From contig NZ_JOJL01000032.1 of the NCBI RefSeq assembly GCF_000721705.1, positions 1 to 64,000 on the forward strand: DNA of 64,000 nt. The letters are read 5' to 3'. The position numbers and the translations under genes were made by a program. Shown here piece after piece: positions 1 through 7,660 of the stretch. The stretch comes from Actinoplanes subtropicus. GTDB lineage: Bacteria; Actinomycetota; Actinomycetes; Mycobacteriales; Micromonosporaceae. The stretch's first letter is position 1. Each line of letters starts with the position of its first letter. The notes under the pieces were generated by a model. It worked only from the letters and a program-made list of their open reading frames with translations, was not told where the DNA came from and did not search any database.

Positions 1-695
1 TACCGAGGGCCCCACGTCCGATTCCAGCATCGCCGGACTCGACCCCTATGTCCGTGTCGCACCAATCAATGCTTATGCGTCGCTGAGATCAGCTCAGTGT
101 GAGCGGCGGATACGTAAGACCGTACTACTGCACCTATAACCCGGCGCGAGACATGTACGACGAACACGACGCCATCTGATGATTCTCGCCGGCGGCAGGT
201 GACGATCACGGCCAGCAGCGGGCCGAGGGTGTCGGCAACGGATCCGGGCAAACGCGGCCCGGCGGCCGCCGACACCCTCAATGCGATCGGCAGGCATATT
301 TGACTGGCCGGTCACGCCGGCGGTCGAAAGGCCAACTCCCGGCATCCTGGCCGGACCGCGCCCTTTTGCAACCGCCGCAACTCCCAGCCGAACCGCCGCA
401 GCGGACCCGCGCCTTGATCCAGCCCCGCCCCGCGCCCGTCGACACCCAAATTGTTCGCCGATTGTTCGGCGCCGGCGAGATGGGCTGGTGGTCGCCTCGA
501 TGACGGCACTAGACAAGGAACGTCCCCCAGCCCTCGACCAGGGCGGTATCTGCCGCATCCGCGGCGAGTCCCGGCACAGGGGAGGCGAGGTCGGCACCGT
601 CCTTGCCGCAAGGGGACGCCCGAAAATCAGATGGGAGTCACATGCACCTGCTGGAGAAGGAAACGACCGCTGGACTCGCGAATGGGGGAAAATCC
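1..695. other. No supported gene
   Basis: No reading frame in this stretch shows recognisable protein motifs. Several overlapping open frames exist on both strands, as expected at this GC content, but their translations are arginine- and proline-rich shadow sequence. A short plus-strand frame entering from the left edge stops near position 141 and could be the tail of a gene lying outside the window; nothing supports that beyond its being open. The last part of the stretch is the leader of the small secreted protein that starts at 696. Confidence 0.5.
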
Positions 696-1103
696 ATGCC
701 AAGACTCAGGACTGGACACCCGCGCGCTCGACGGCTGCTCGTCGTCGCAGGTATCGCATTGTCCGCTGTCCTCATGCTGCAAACCGCCGCCAACGCGCAT
801 GACGTCACGGCGAACGGCCCGTACGACTGCGGCCCCTTCCACCTCACGCTATGCAGCCGAGGCGGCGTCACCCGGATCCACACCGAGGTCACTGCCTGCG
901 ATCTCTATGCCGACGGACGCGGTGCCTTCACGCTGTACTGGCTCTACAACGGTTTCCAGGGAAGAGTCAGGGATGGCAACGGCAGTGCAAGCGGATGCGG
1001 CGACTCGATCGTGACTGGCACGGACAACCCAGTCTGGTATATCCAAAGCTGCATCGACGGAGGTTCTCCGGCCATATATTGCGGCGCCAAGATCCCAGCC
1101 TGA
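696..1103 (+). CDS. Small secreted cysteine-containing protein
   Basis: Predicted 135-residue exported protein of unknown function. The N terminus is a classical Sec signal: basic residues (MPRLRTGHPRARR), a hydrophobic core (LLVVAGIALSAVLML) and an Ala-X-Ala-type site ending ANA, giving a mature chain of about 100 residues. The mature part has six cysteines (in contexts YDC, TLC, TAC, SGC, QSC and IYC), which would allow three disulfides. I chose the ATG at 696 because GGGGGAAA lies just upstream and the signal then begins at residue 1; an in-frame ATG at 642, also with GGGAG upstream, would add an unusually long polar leader. It stands alone, with no operon partner on either side. The family was not recognised. 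Confidence 0.7.
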   Translation: MPRLRTGHPRARRLLVVAGIALSAVLMLQTAANAHDVTANGPYDCGPFHLTLCSRGGVTRIHTEVTACDLYADGRGAFTLYWLYNGFQGRVRDGNGSASGCGDSIVTGTDNPVWYIQSCIDGGSPAIYCGAKIPA

Positions 1104-1495
1104 CGACCTCGGACAGAATTGCCGCCCGGATACGGAGTTCTCGCAGATTCGTAACGGCGGCCTGATCCAGCTATTTTCCGGAAACGGCCGACCGAACCGA
1201 TGTTGGCCCACCGGTCCGATTCTCCGCTCCGGCCGCCGAGGCCGCCGTGCGCATGCGCTCCGTCCGGTCGAAATCCGACAGCTCGAACTCCGGCCGGGTC
1301 AGCGCGGCGCTCTCCACCTATCGGGAAGAGGCTCCACCGTGATCTTCCTACCGATTGGTGACCGCACGCTGCCAGGCGTCCGGAGCGGATACACCGGCAG
1401 ACCCGCCCGTCAGGTCGATTTGCCTCGATAGCATCGGCGGTTGCCGGAAAGCGCGCCGAGCGGTTGACAGGGTACCTCTACCAGCAAGCGAACGT

Positions 1496-1755
1496 ACGAC
1501 CTCGACAAACGCGTCATCCACGACATGGACAAGGCGCTGCTGACCAACGGCGCCCGGCGTGGTGGCGCTTTGTCGCCGGCGATGGTGCGTACGGTGCATC
1601 CGCAAAAGCCGTCGGCCGATCGCGATCGGGCCGGCGATGGTGCAGGTGCTGCGGGAGCACCAGGCCCGCCAGGACGAGGAGAAGGCCGAGGCGGCCCTGA
1701 TCTATCACGACCGCGCCGGCTGTGCCCGGTTGGTTCGGGCGGTATGCCCTCGACT
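1496..1755 (+). pseudogene. Tyrosine recombinase (phage-type integrase) remnant
   Basis: Two short fragments in different frames resemble actinobacterial tyrosine recombinases. About 1545-1597 reads GGALSPAMVRTVH, like the end of the core-binding domain (LSPxTVRxxHATL). From about 1610 a second frame reads KSRRPIAIGPAMVQVLREHQ followed by ARQDEEKAEAALIYHD, like the start of the catalytic domain. The middle of the catalytic domain and the whole C terminus with the Arg-His-Arg-Tyr residues are missing, so the element is dead. The resemblance is by eye and short. Apart from this remnant, 1104-1791 holds nothing I can support. Confidence 0.42.
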
Positions 1756-1791
1756 TGATTCAGGACTCCGCCGGTCGGTTGACCATCGTGG

Positions 1792-4200
1792 TCAGAAGGT
1801 CGGTGGTAGCGGCAGGCGCCAGACACTGCGCCCGAACGTCGCAGCGTACATCCACTTTCCGTCGCCGGTTATTTTGATGTCGAGTACCGGGGTCCTGGGC
1901 ATTCCGAGACCCAGCCTGACCCAGCGCGGGCTGCCGTTGCGCAGGTAGAAGACCCCGAAGTCGTCGGCCGCGTACAGCTGGTGGTGCCGCTGGTCGTAGG
2001 TCAGCATTTCGACTGGTCCATCGGGAAGATTCCGGCTGATGTCCCGCCACGTCGCGCCGCCGTTGCTGGTCTCCCAGACATTTGCCGCGTTGTCACCCTC
2101 GCGGTAGCCGGAGAACGCGACGTATACGTGGTTGGCGTTGGCCGGGTCCACCACGATCGCGTTCACCCACCGCTGCGGCAGTCCGTCGGTGAACTCGGTC
2201 CAGTGGACGCCGAGATCGTTGGTCTTCCACACCCGTCCGGTGTCCGTACCCAGGTAGATGGTGTTGGGGTCGGTCTTGGCCGGTGCGATCCAGGTGATCG
2301 TGGCGTATTCGTTGGCGTAGAACGGGCCGAGGTCGTTCTCGTCGGGTGGTACCGGCCCGGTCAGGAAGTCCGGGTCGGGCGGACTGATCCGGGTGAAGGT
2401 GTTGCCGCGGTCGATGGAGCGGTCCAGCGCGTTGCCGCCGAAATACACCACGTCCGGATCGCTCGGGTCCAGCACCACCGGCGCGTCGGTGGTGATCCGC
2501 GACGAGTGCCGGGTGCCGAAGGTGAACACGCTCGACGCCCCGCCGGTGTCCTCGTGCCGGCGGCAGGAGCCGACCTGTGAGCACTCGTAGTAGACGTTGT
2601 GGTCGCGGGGGTCGATGAGTACTTCGTGGCCGTCGCCTCCGCCGTATGCGTTCCATTGGGACAGGTCGGCCGGAGGTGCGGTCGAGGTCCAGGTGCGTAC
2701 GCTTCCGTTGTCCTGCAGCCCGGTGGCGAGCCTGGTCGGGTCGTCGGCGGCGACGGCGAGGTGGTAGGACTGATTCCACGGCTCATAGGTGGCGTGCTGC
2801 CAGGACTGGGTGGCGCCGTTGGTGTCCGAGCGCCAGACTCCACCGTCGTTGCCGAGATAGACCCGCCCGGTTCGATTGCGATCCCACTGCATGGCGTGCT
2901 GGTCGGCGTGCACGCCGTCGGAGTTGTGCCAGGTCTGCCCACCGTCGGTCGATTCGCGCAGCGCCACGTCCGCGGAGAACAGATGGTTCTCGTCGCCGGG
3001 GTCGACCCACAGCCGGCCGAACCACCACTGGTAGCCACCCGACGCGCCGGGCCGACCACCCCGCGTGAACGAGTCACCACCGTTGTCGGAGACGTAGAAG
3101 CCTTTGTCCGGCCCGTACGGGGAACCGAACACGACGTACACCCGCTTGGGGTCGGAGGGTGCGACCGCGACGCCCAGGCGGCCCAGACTGGGATCGCTCT
3201 TCAGGCCGGAACCGGTTTGATCGTAGTCGGACACCGGTCCGACGATGTTCTGCAATCGCGTCCAGGTGTCGCCGCCGTCGTCGGAGCGGAACAGTCCCGA
3301 GCCGACACCGCCGTAGGTACGCGCACCGTTGTTGCGTTTGTGGTCCCACAGCCCGGCAAAGATCCGGTTGTGGTCGGCCGGGTCGACGGCCAGGTCGATG
3401 CCGCCCGTGGTCCCGTTCGGCGGGGCGAGGACCAGCTTCCAGTTCCGCCCGCCGTTGTCCACGCGATAGATCCCCCGCTGGGACACGGATGACGAGATCG
3501 AGCCGGCTGCCGCGACGAACACCCGCCGGGGGTTCGTGGGATCCACGACGATCCGCCCGATCGCCGCGCTCTGTGTCAGACCCCATTGCTGCCAGTTGCG
3601 CCCGCCGTCGGCCGACCGGTAGACACCGTTACCGAAGAACGTCAGCCCGCCACCGGACGGGTTCGCCTCACCGGTACCGGCCCACAGGACGCCATCGGGG
3701 CCGATGGCCAGCGCGCCCATGGCCTGCGTCAGTCTCTCGGGCCAGCTCGGCTGCCAGGTCTGGCCGGCGTCGGTGCTTCTCCACACTCCACCGCCGGCCA
3801 CCGCGCTGTAGACCGTGTCCGGATGCGCCGGGTCCACCACCAGATCGACGACACGGGCACCCACGTTCGACGGGCCGATCGCGCTCCATTTGCCACCGGC
3901 GCCCTGCGGTACCACGGCGGCCTGCTGAATCGAGCGCGCCACCTGAGCCGGAGTCACCTGCCGGCCCGACGTCCACTTGAGCGTGAGGTAGTCGGCGGGC
4001 GCCTGAGGCCCGCCGTCTTCCTCGTCTTCCTCGTTACCCAGGTCCCGGTCACGGTCGCGATCGGCGCCCACGCTCTCGTGCTCGTCCTTCTCGTGGCCGG
4101 TCGCCAGCCGGCCTACCCCGAAGGCGCCGAGGGCAACGACGAGGATCGCCGTCAGAATGAGAGGAAGCCGCCACCGGCCCGCGCTCGTCGTCCACCTCAT
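1792..4200 (-). CDS. Membrane-anchored BNR/Asp-box beta-propeller protein
   Basis: 802-residue protein: short cytoplasmic N terminus, one transmembrane segment at about residues 12-31 (RLPLILTAILVVALGAFGVG), a charged linker rich in Asp, Glu and Arg, then a long extracellular domain of BNR/Asp-box repeats. At least eight repeats are visible, for example STDAGQTWQ, SADGGRNWQ, SDDGGDTWT, SDNGGDSFT, STDGGQTWH, TNDLGVHWT and TSNGGATWR, each on the S/T-x-D-x-G-x-T-W pattern. Such repeats build sialidase/sortilin/YCF48-type propellers; catalytic sialidase residues were not identified, so an enzymatic role is not claimed. The start at 4200 has GGGAGG nine bases upstream; a start at 4269 would put 23 extra residues before the anchor. 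It stands alone between an integrase scar and an AKR remnant. A carbohydrate-binding or glycosidase role is possible given the sugar genes later in the window. Confidence 0.82.
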   Translation of the reverse strand: MRWTTSAGRWRLPLILTAILVVALGAFGVGRLATGHEKDEHESVGADRDRDRDLGNEEDEEDGGPQAPADYLTLKWTSGRQVTPAQVARSIQQAAVVPQGAGGKWSAIGPSNVGARVVDLVVDPAHPDTVYSAVAGGGVWRSTDAGQTWQPSWPERLTQAMGALAIGPDGVLWAGTGEANPSGGGLTFFGNGVYRSADGGRNWQQWGLTQSAAIGRIVVDPTNPRRVFVAAAGSISSSVSQRGIYRVDNGGRNWKLVLAPPNGTTGGIDLAVDPADHNRIFAGLWDHKRNNGARTYGGVGSGLFRSDDGGDTWTRLQNIVGPVSDYDQTGSGLKSDPSLGRLGVAVAPSDPKRVYVVFGSPYGPDKGFYVSDNGGDSFTRGGRPGASGGYQWWFGRLWVDPGDENHLFSADVALRESTDGGQTWHNSDGVHADQHAMQWDRNRTGRVYLGNDGGVWRSDTNGATQSWQHATYEPWNQSYHLAVAADDPTRLATGLQDNGSVRTWTSTAPPADLSQWNAYGGGDGHEVLIDPRDHNVYYECSQVGSCRRHEDTGGASSVFTFGTRHSSRITTDAPVVLDPSDPDVVYFGGNALDRSIDRGNTFTRISPPDPDFLTGPVPPDENDLGPFYANEYATITWIAPAKTDPNTIYLGTDTGRVWKTNDLGVHWTEFTDGLPQRWVNAIVVDPANANHVYVAFSGYREGDNAANVWETSNGGATWRDISRNLPDGPVEMLTYDQRHHQLYAADDFGVFYLRNGSPRWVRLGLGMPRTPVLDIKITGDGKWMYAATFGRSVWRLPLPPTF

Positions 4201-4428
4201 GGCGAGGGACCTCCCGTCGACAGGCACGCGTGCCGCCGCCGCCCGCGCAACACACTCACATATTTGCAACTACCTATCTACCATGTGTCGGCCGAAGCCA
4301 GGAACACGGGTGAATTTCACGTCTCGATTGATATCGAAGATCAGCGGCGGGCATACGCCTTCGAGAGAGGACTCCTTGTCGGCCTCTACCGGACTACTGG
4401 GGGTCAAGGGTTGAGGTCGGGGGTGGAC

Positions 4429-4545
4429 ACCCGTCTCGGCGTCGGATCCCCAGCCGGCGTCGCCGAAGGTCATCGTGCCGAGGGTGAGCGGGCTGACCCG
4501 CAGGCCGGAGCGGCCGGCGGTGCGGTATTCGTGGAGTTCCACCAT
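4429..4545 (-). pseudogene. Aldo/keto reductase N-terminal remnant
   Basis: Immediately downstream of the epimerase gene, 39 codons read like the start of an aldo/keto reductase: EYRTAGRSGLRVSPLTLGTM then TFGDAGWGSD. After this the similarity stops; the frame stays open to 4270 but encodes unrelated Pro/Arg-rich sequence and lacks the D-Y-K-H catalytic tetrad. I read it as a gene truncated by deletion, originally the next gene in the TetR-controlled operon (start 11 bases after the epimerase stop). The rest of 4201-4556 holds nothing else I can identify. Confidence 0.65.
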
Positions 4546-4556
4546 CTGCGGTCCGT

Positions 4557-5573
4557 TCAATGCTCAAGGGCGAGCAGGCTGTCGGCGGTCTCGGCGATGG
4601 TGTCCTCGATCGGGCGCGCCTTCCAGCCCAGGACACGTTCGGCCTTGGCCGAGGTGGCCGCCAGGTCGCGGCCGAGCGCCGCGCGCAACTGACGCAGCTG
4701 CGGGTTGACCCTGGCCAGTCCGCGCGCGGCCCACAGCGGCATCTCCTTGGCCGGCACCTTCGCCGCCCGGTCGCCCAGGCGATCGCGCAGGATCGTGGCG
4801 ACGTCCCGCATCCACAGGCTGCGCCCGGCGGTGGCGATGAACCGCTCTCCCGCGGCGGCCGGCTCGACCAGCGCGAGCAAATGCAGGGAGGCCACATCAC
4901 GCACGTCGACGTAGCCGGAGGCGAACGGCAGCAGGGCCGGCATCGACCCGTCGAGCATGCGGGCGATCGCGGTGAGCGAGGGAGAGTAGTCCGGGCCGAG
5001 GACCGGCCCGAGTACGCCGGTCGGGTTGACGGCGACCAATTCCAGGCCGCCGTTGTCGTTGACGAATTTCCAGGCGGCGCGTTCGGCGAGGGTTTTGGAC
5101 TTCTGGTACGGCTGGATGCCGTCGGCGGTGACGTCGGTCCAGTCGGCCTCGGTGAACGGGGTGTCGCGTGGCTCGTGGCCGTACGCGATCGCGCCGATCG
5201 CGGAGGTCAGCACCACCCGGCGTACGCCGCCGTCGCGTGCCGCGCGGAGCACCCGAAGCGTGCCGTCGACCGCCGGCCGGACCATCTCGTCGTCATTCTT
5301 CGGTGTCTGGGTCAGCGTGGGCGAGGCGACGTGCAGAACGCCGTCGCACCCGGCCGCGGCGTCCGCCCAGTCGTCGTCGCTCGACAGGTCGGCGCGGACC
5401 ACCCGCAGGTTGTCCCCGGGGTCGGCGCCGCCGCGGCGCAGCATCGCGCGCACCTGGTCTTCGCGGGCGAGGTCGCGCACCGTGGTGCGGACCGAGTAGC
5501 CGGCGTTGAGCAGCGCCAACGTGCACCAACTGCCGAGGTAACCGGAGCCTCCGGTCACCAGGATCTCAGCCAT
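4557..5573 (-). CDS. NAD(P)-dependent epimerase/reductase, extended SDR
   Basis: 338-residue extended short-chain dehydrogenase of the dihydroflavonol-4-reductase/cinnamoyl-CoA-reductase type. Residues 7-14 (TGGSGYLG) are the Rossmann nucleotide-binding loop; S124 and the Y156-x-x-x-K160 pair form the catalytic triad; DGVLHVASP (about 77-85) and the FVNDNGGLELVAVNPTGVLGP region are typical of the DFR-like group. It probably reduces a small carbonyl compound or acts on a sugar-like substrate, using NADPH; the substrate cannot be read from the sequence. The ATG at 5573 has GGGAGG upstream. It lies 88 bases downstream of a TetR gene on the same strand, and two copies of a candidate TetR operator sit between the two genes, so repression by that TetR is likely. 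Confidence 0.85.
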   Translation of the reverse strand: MAEILVTGGSGYLGSWCTLALLNAGYSVRTTVRDLAREDQVRAMLRRGGADPGDNLRVVRADLSSDDDWADAAAGCDGVLHVASPTLTQTPKNDDEMVRPAVDGTLRVLRAARDGGVRRVVLTSAIGAIAYGHEPRDTPFTEADWTDVTADGIQPYQKSKTLAERAAWKFVNDNGGLELVAVNPTGVLGPVLGPDYSPSLTAIARMLDGSMPALLPFASGYVDVRDVASLHLLALVEPAAAGERFIATAGRSLWMRDVATILRDRLGDRAAKVPAKEMPLWAARGLARVNPQLRQLRAALGRDLAATSAKAERVLGWKARPIEDTIAETADSLLALEH

Positions 5574-5617
5574 TCTTTGCCTCCCGTGGTGTCGTCCTCC
5601 TGTGACACCACGGTAGT

Positions 5618-5660
5618 GGAGACCTCTCCATTTCGTCAACGAAAAACCGGAGAGGTCTCC
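5618..5660. promoter_or_regulatory. Paired TetR-type operators upstream of epimerase gene
   Basis: Two 12-bp near-palindromes on the pattern GGAGAnnTCTCC: GGAGACCTCTCC at 5618-5629 and GGAGAGGTCTCC at 5649-5660. Each is the exact reverse complement of the other, and their centres are 31 bp apart, about three helical turns. They lie between the TetR stop codon and the epimerase start, and a third, imperfect copy lies upstream of the TetR gene at 6230-6241. Operator function is inferred. Confidence 0.7.
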
Positions 5661-5661
5661 A

Positions 5662-6195
5662 TTACGATCCCCGGCGGGCGTCGAGACCGTCGAGAATGAG
5701 CGCCAGCATCGGTTGCGTACGCTCCGGCGCGGTTCGCCACAGGGCGCCCGTGAACTGCAGGAAATCACCGGGCTCGGCGTCCTCGCGGATGCTGCCGTCA
5801 CGCTTACCGGCGCTGAGCAGCTGGGTGATCGCGTCGATGACCGGTTCGTACGTCTGCTCACTGATCGACTTGTGGACATCCGGGCTCAGGGCGGCGCCGA
5901 GGGCGTGCTTCTTGCGCATGCCGGCGACCAGGTCGGTCGTCCAGCGGCGCAACGCCTCCAGGGGTGGCTCCGCGGCGAGCAACTCGGTCACCGAGCCGAC
6001 CAGCCGCGCGACCTCATCCCGGTAGATGTCGAGGATGAGCGCCTCACGGGACGGGTAGTTGCGGTAGAGGGTGCCAGGCCCGACGCCCGCCCGCTGGGCG
6101 ATCTGGTTCATCGAGGTGTCGTCGTCCTCGGCGAAGGCTTCCCGTGCCGCCGCGAGGATGCGGGCGCGGTTCTCCCGGGCATCTGCGCGAACCAT
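5662..6195 (-). CDS. TetR-family transcriptional repressor
   Basis: 177-residue repressor. The N-terminal helix-turn-helix is clear: RARILAAAREAFAEDDD, then TSMNQIAQRAGVGPGTLYRN and YPSREALILDIY, the canonical TetR HTH ending in the recognition helix GVGPGTLYRNYPSRE. The C-terminal ligand-binding half is all-helical and variable. The ATG at 6195 is chosen because AGGGAGAAGC lies directly upstream and it starts just before the HTH; the frame is open for 26 more codons upstream without a better site. It is the first gene of a short minus-strand operon with the epimerase gene, and copies of one palindrome flank both genes, suggesting autoregulation plus control of the reductase. The ligand is unknown. 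Confidence 0.92.
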   Translation of the reverse strand: MVRADARENRARILAAAREAFAEDDDTSMNQIAQRAGVGPGTLYRNYPSREALILDIYRDEVARLVGSVTELLAAEPPLEALRRWTTDLVAGMRKKHALGAALSPDVHKSISEQTYEPVIDAITQLLSAGKRDGSIREDAEPGDFLQFTGALWRTAPERTQPMLALILDGLDARRGS

Positions 6196-6229
6196 GCTTC
6201 TCCCTGCCGTCCAGGAGGTTACCGGAATC

Positions 6230-6241
6230 GGAGACCCCTCC
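6230..6241. promoter_or_regulatory. Third copy of the TetR operator, upstream of its own gene
   Basis: GGAGACCCCTCC, one mismatch from the GGAGAnnTCTCC pattern found twice at 5618-5660. It lies 35 bp upstream of the TetR start codon at 6195, where a self-binding repressor would act. Confidence 0.6.
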
Positions 6242-6295
6242 ACAACGATAGGAGATCGGCTTCGCCGCATCAAGGCCGGGAACTGGAGAGAGGCC

Positions 6296-6883
6296 CTACG
6301 ACCCGGCCGCCAGGGCTTGTGAGGTCGCCCGGATCGTTTTGACGAGCTGGTCCGGTTCGGTCGGCCGTCCCGCGTCGAGCCAGGAAAGGATCAGCTCGAT
6401 GGTCAGCTTCGGGATGAGGCCGGCTATCCAGCGCCGGTGTGCGGTGTCGGGGAGGCGGTCACGCAGGTAGCTCTCGGCGGTCTCCGCCGCGACCCGGTTG
6501 CGCTCCTGGGCCAGAGCGGCGAACTCGAGCTCGCGCTCGGCGTGCGCGAACAGGAGGCGGAAGCCGCCGGGGTCGTCGCATGCCGCCCGCACCAGGGCAC
6601 GCACAGTGTTCTCGTCATACCGCTCGGGCGAGCCGAGGTGCTCACGCAGCTGTGCCTGCGTTCGGTCCAGGATCGCCTGGTACAGCTCCGTCTTGGACGC
6701 GAAATGGCGATAGATGATCGCTCGCGTCACACCGGCCTCGCGAGCAACGTCCTCCAGGCCGGTCTCGGCGAATCCGCGCCGCGCGAACGCGGCGACGCCG
6801 GCCCGGATCAGCTGGGCGCGGCGCTGCTCGCGGGAGAGCAGACGCCGCGCTGGGGGCCGCTCGGTCTCCGTCACATCCACCAT
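6296..6883 (-). CDS. TetR-family transcriptional repressor
   Basis: 195-residue TetR protein. HTH: QLIRAGVAAFARRGFAETGL, EDVAREAGVTRAIIYRHF and ASKTELYQAIL, a standard TetR_N domain at about residues 22-70. The C-terminal half contains a helical ligand pocket of unknown specificity. The ATG at 6883 has AGGAGG eight bases upstream. It is transcribed away from the membrane-protein/P450 pair that starts at 7011, and the 127-bp intergenic region carries several copies of a TGTGTATAC motif, so it probably represses both itself and the divergent operon. Confidence 0.92.
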   Translation of the reverse strand: MVDVTETERPPARRLLSREQRRAQLIRAGVAAFARRGFAETGLEDVAREAGVTRAIIYRHFASKTELYQAILDRTQAQLREHLGSPERYDENTVRALVRAACDDPGGFRLLFAHAERELEFAALAQERNRVAAETAESYLRDRLPDTAHRRWIAGLIPKLTIELILSWLDAGRPTEPDQLVKTIRATSQALAAGS

Positions 6884-6925
6884 CTTCGCCTCCTGTCCCG
6901 ATCAACCTACCATCTGTACCCGCCA

Positions 6926-6994
6926 TCGTGTATCCGCTTGTGTATACAGTGAAGCCGAAAGTACACTCGTGTGTGTATACGGCTGTGTCTACAG
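6926..6994. promoter_or_regulatory. Divergent promoter with repeated TGTGTATAC motifs
   Basis: The intergenic region between the TetR gene (starts 6883, minus) and the membrane-protein gene (starts 7011, plus) holds three direct copies of TGTGT(A/C)TAC(A/G)G at 6939-6949, 6972-6982 and 6984-6994, and a weaker one (CGTGTATCC) near 6927. The inner GTATAC is itself palindromic at 6942-6947 and 6975-6980. These are candidate operators for the adjacent TetR; the assignment is by position and repetition only. Confidence 0.6.
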
Positions 6995-7010
6995 AGGGAG
7001 AGTGCAGACG

Positions 7011-7652
7011 ATGAGATGGATTCCCGGAGGGGGCGGTGGGCTGCTGCGCACTCCCTCGGTACGGCTGAACGTGGTGGCGCCGATCGTCGCGTACTGGGTC
7101 CTGGCCAAGCTCGGTGTGGGCGCGGTGGGTGCGCTCGCCGTCTCGGCGGTCTTCCCGGCGGCGGCCGGCGTGCTGGCCGTGTGGCGGCGCCGGCAGCTCG
7201 ATCCGCTTGCCGCGCTGTCGCTGACCGCGATCGCGGCGGGCCTGGTGACCGCGCTCGTGTTTGGCGACGGTCGTGTCCTGCTGGTCAAGGAGTCCTTGAT
7301 CACGGGCACGCTGGGCGTGGTCTTCCTCGGCTCGCTGGCTACCTCCAGGCCGTTGGTCGCCGTACTCCGGAAGCGTATTTCCGCCTCCGGCGGGCGCGTC
7401 GCGGGCCAGGCCGGCCGATCGGTGTCCGCCCGGGCCGAGACCGCGGTCTGGGGCCTGGCGCTGGTGGGCGAGGCCGCGATCCGCGTCGGGCTGTCGTACG
7501 TGGTCCCGACCGGCGTGATGGTCACCATCTCACCCCTGCTGGCGCCGCTCGTCCTCGGCCCCGTGGCGCTGTGGGCCGTGCGGGCGCGGCGGCGCCGACC
7601 GGCGCGGCCCGAACCTTCGGCCGCCGAGTCGCTGACGCGCACCGGGCGGTGA
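7011..7652 (+). CDS. VC0807-like integral membrane protein
   Basis: 213-residue membrane protein with about five to six hydrophobic segments. The first segments (VVAPIVAYWVLAKLGVGAVG, then ALAVSAVFPAAAGVLAVW, then LAALSLTAIAAGLVTALVFG) and the following DGRVLLVKESLITGTLG motif resemble the VC0807 family, whose function is not established. It starts at ATG 7011 with GAGGGAGAG upstream. Its TGA overlaps a possible GTG start of the P450 gene, so the two are almost certainly one operon under the divergent TetR. The cytoplasmic C-terminal tail is Arg/Pro rich. Confidence 0.75.
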   Translation: MRWIPGGGGGLLRTPSVRLNVVAPIVAYWVLAKLGVGAVGALAVSAVFPAAAGVLAVWRRRQLDPLAALSLTAIAAGLVTALVFGDGRVLLVKESLITGTLGVVFLGSLATSRPLVAVLRKRISASGGRVAGQAGRSVSARAETAVWGLALVGEAAIRVGLSYVVPTGVMVTISPLLAPLVLGPVALWAVRARRRRPARPEPSAAESLTRTGR

Positions 7653-7660
7653 GCGGGCCC

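Noticed and set aside
1..141. Open frame entering from the left edge, ending near 141
   Set aside because: No motif or codon pattern beyond being open; too short to judge.
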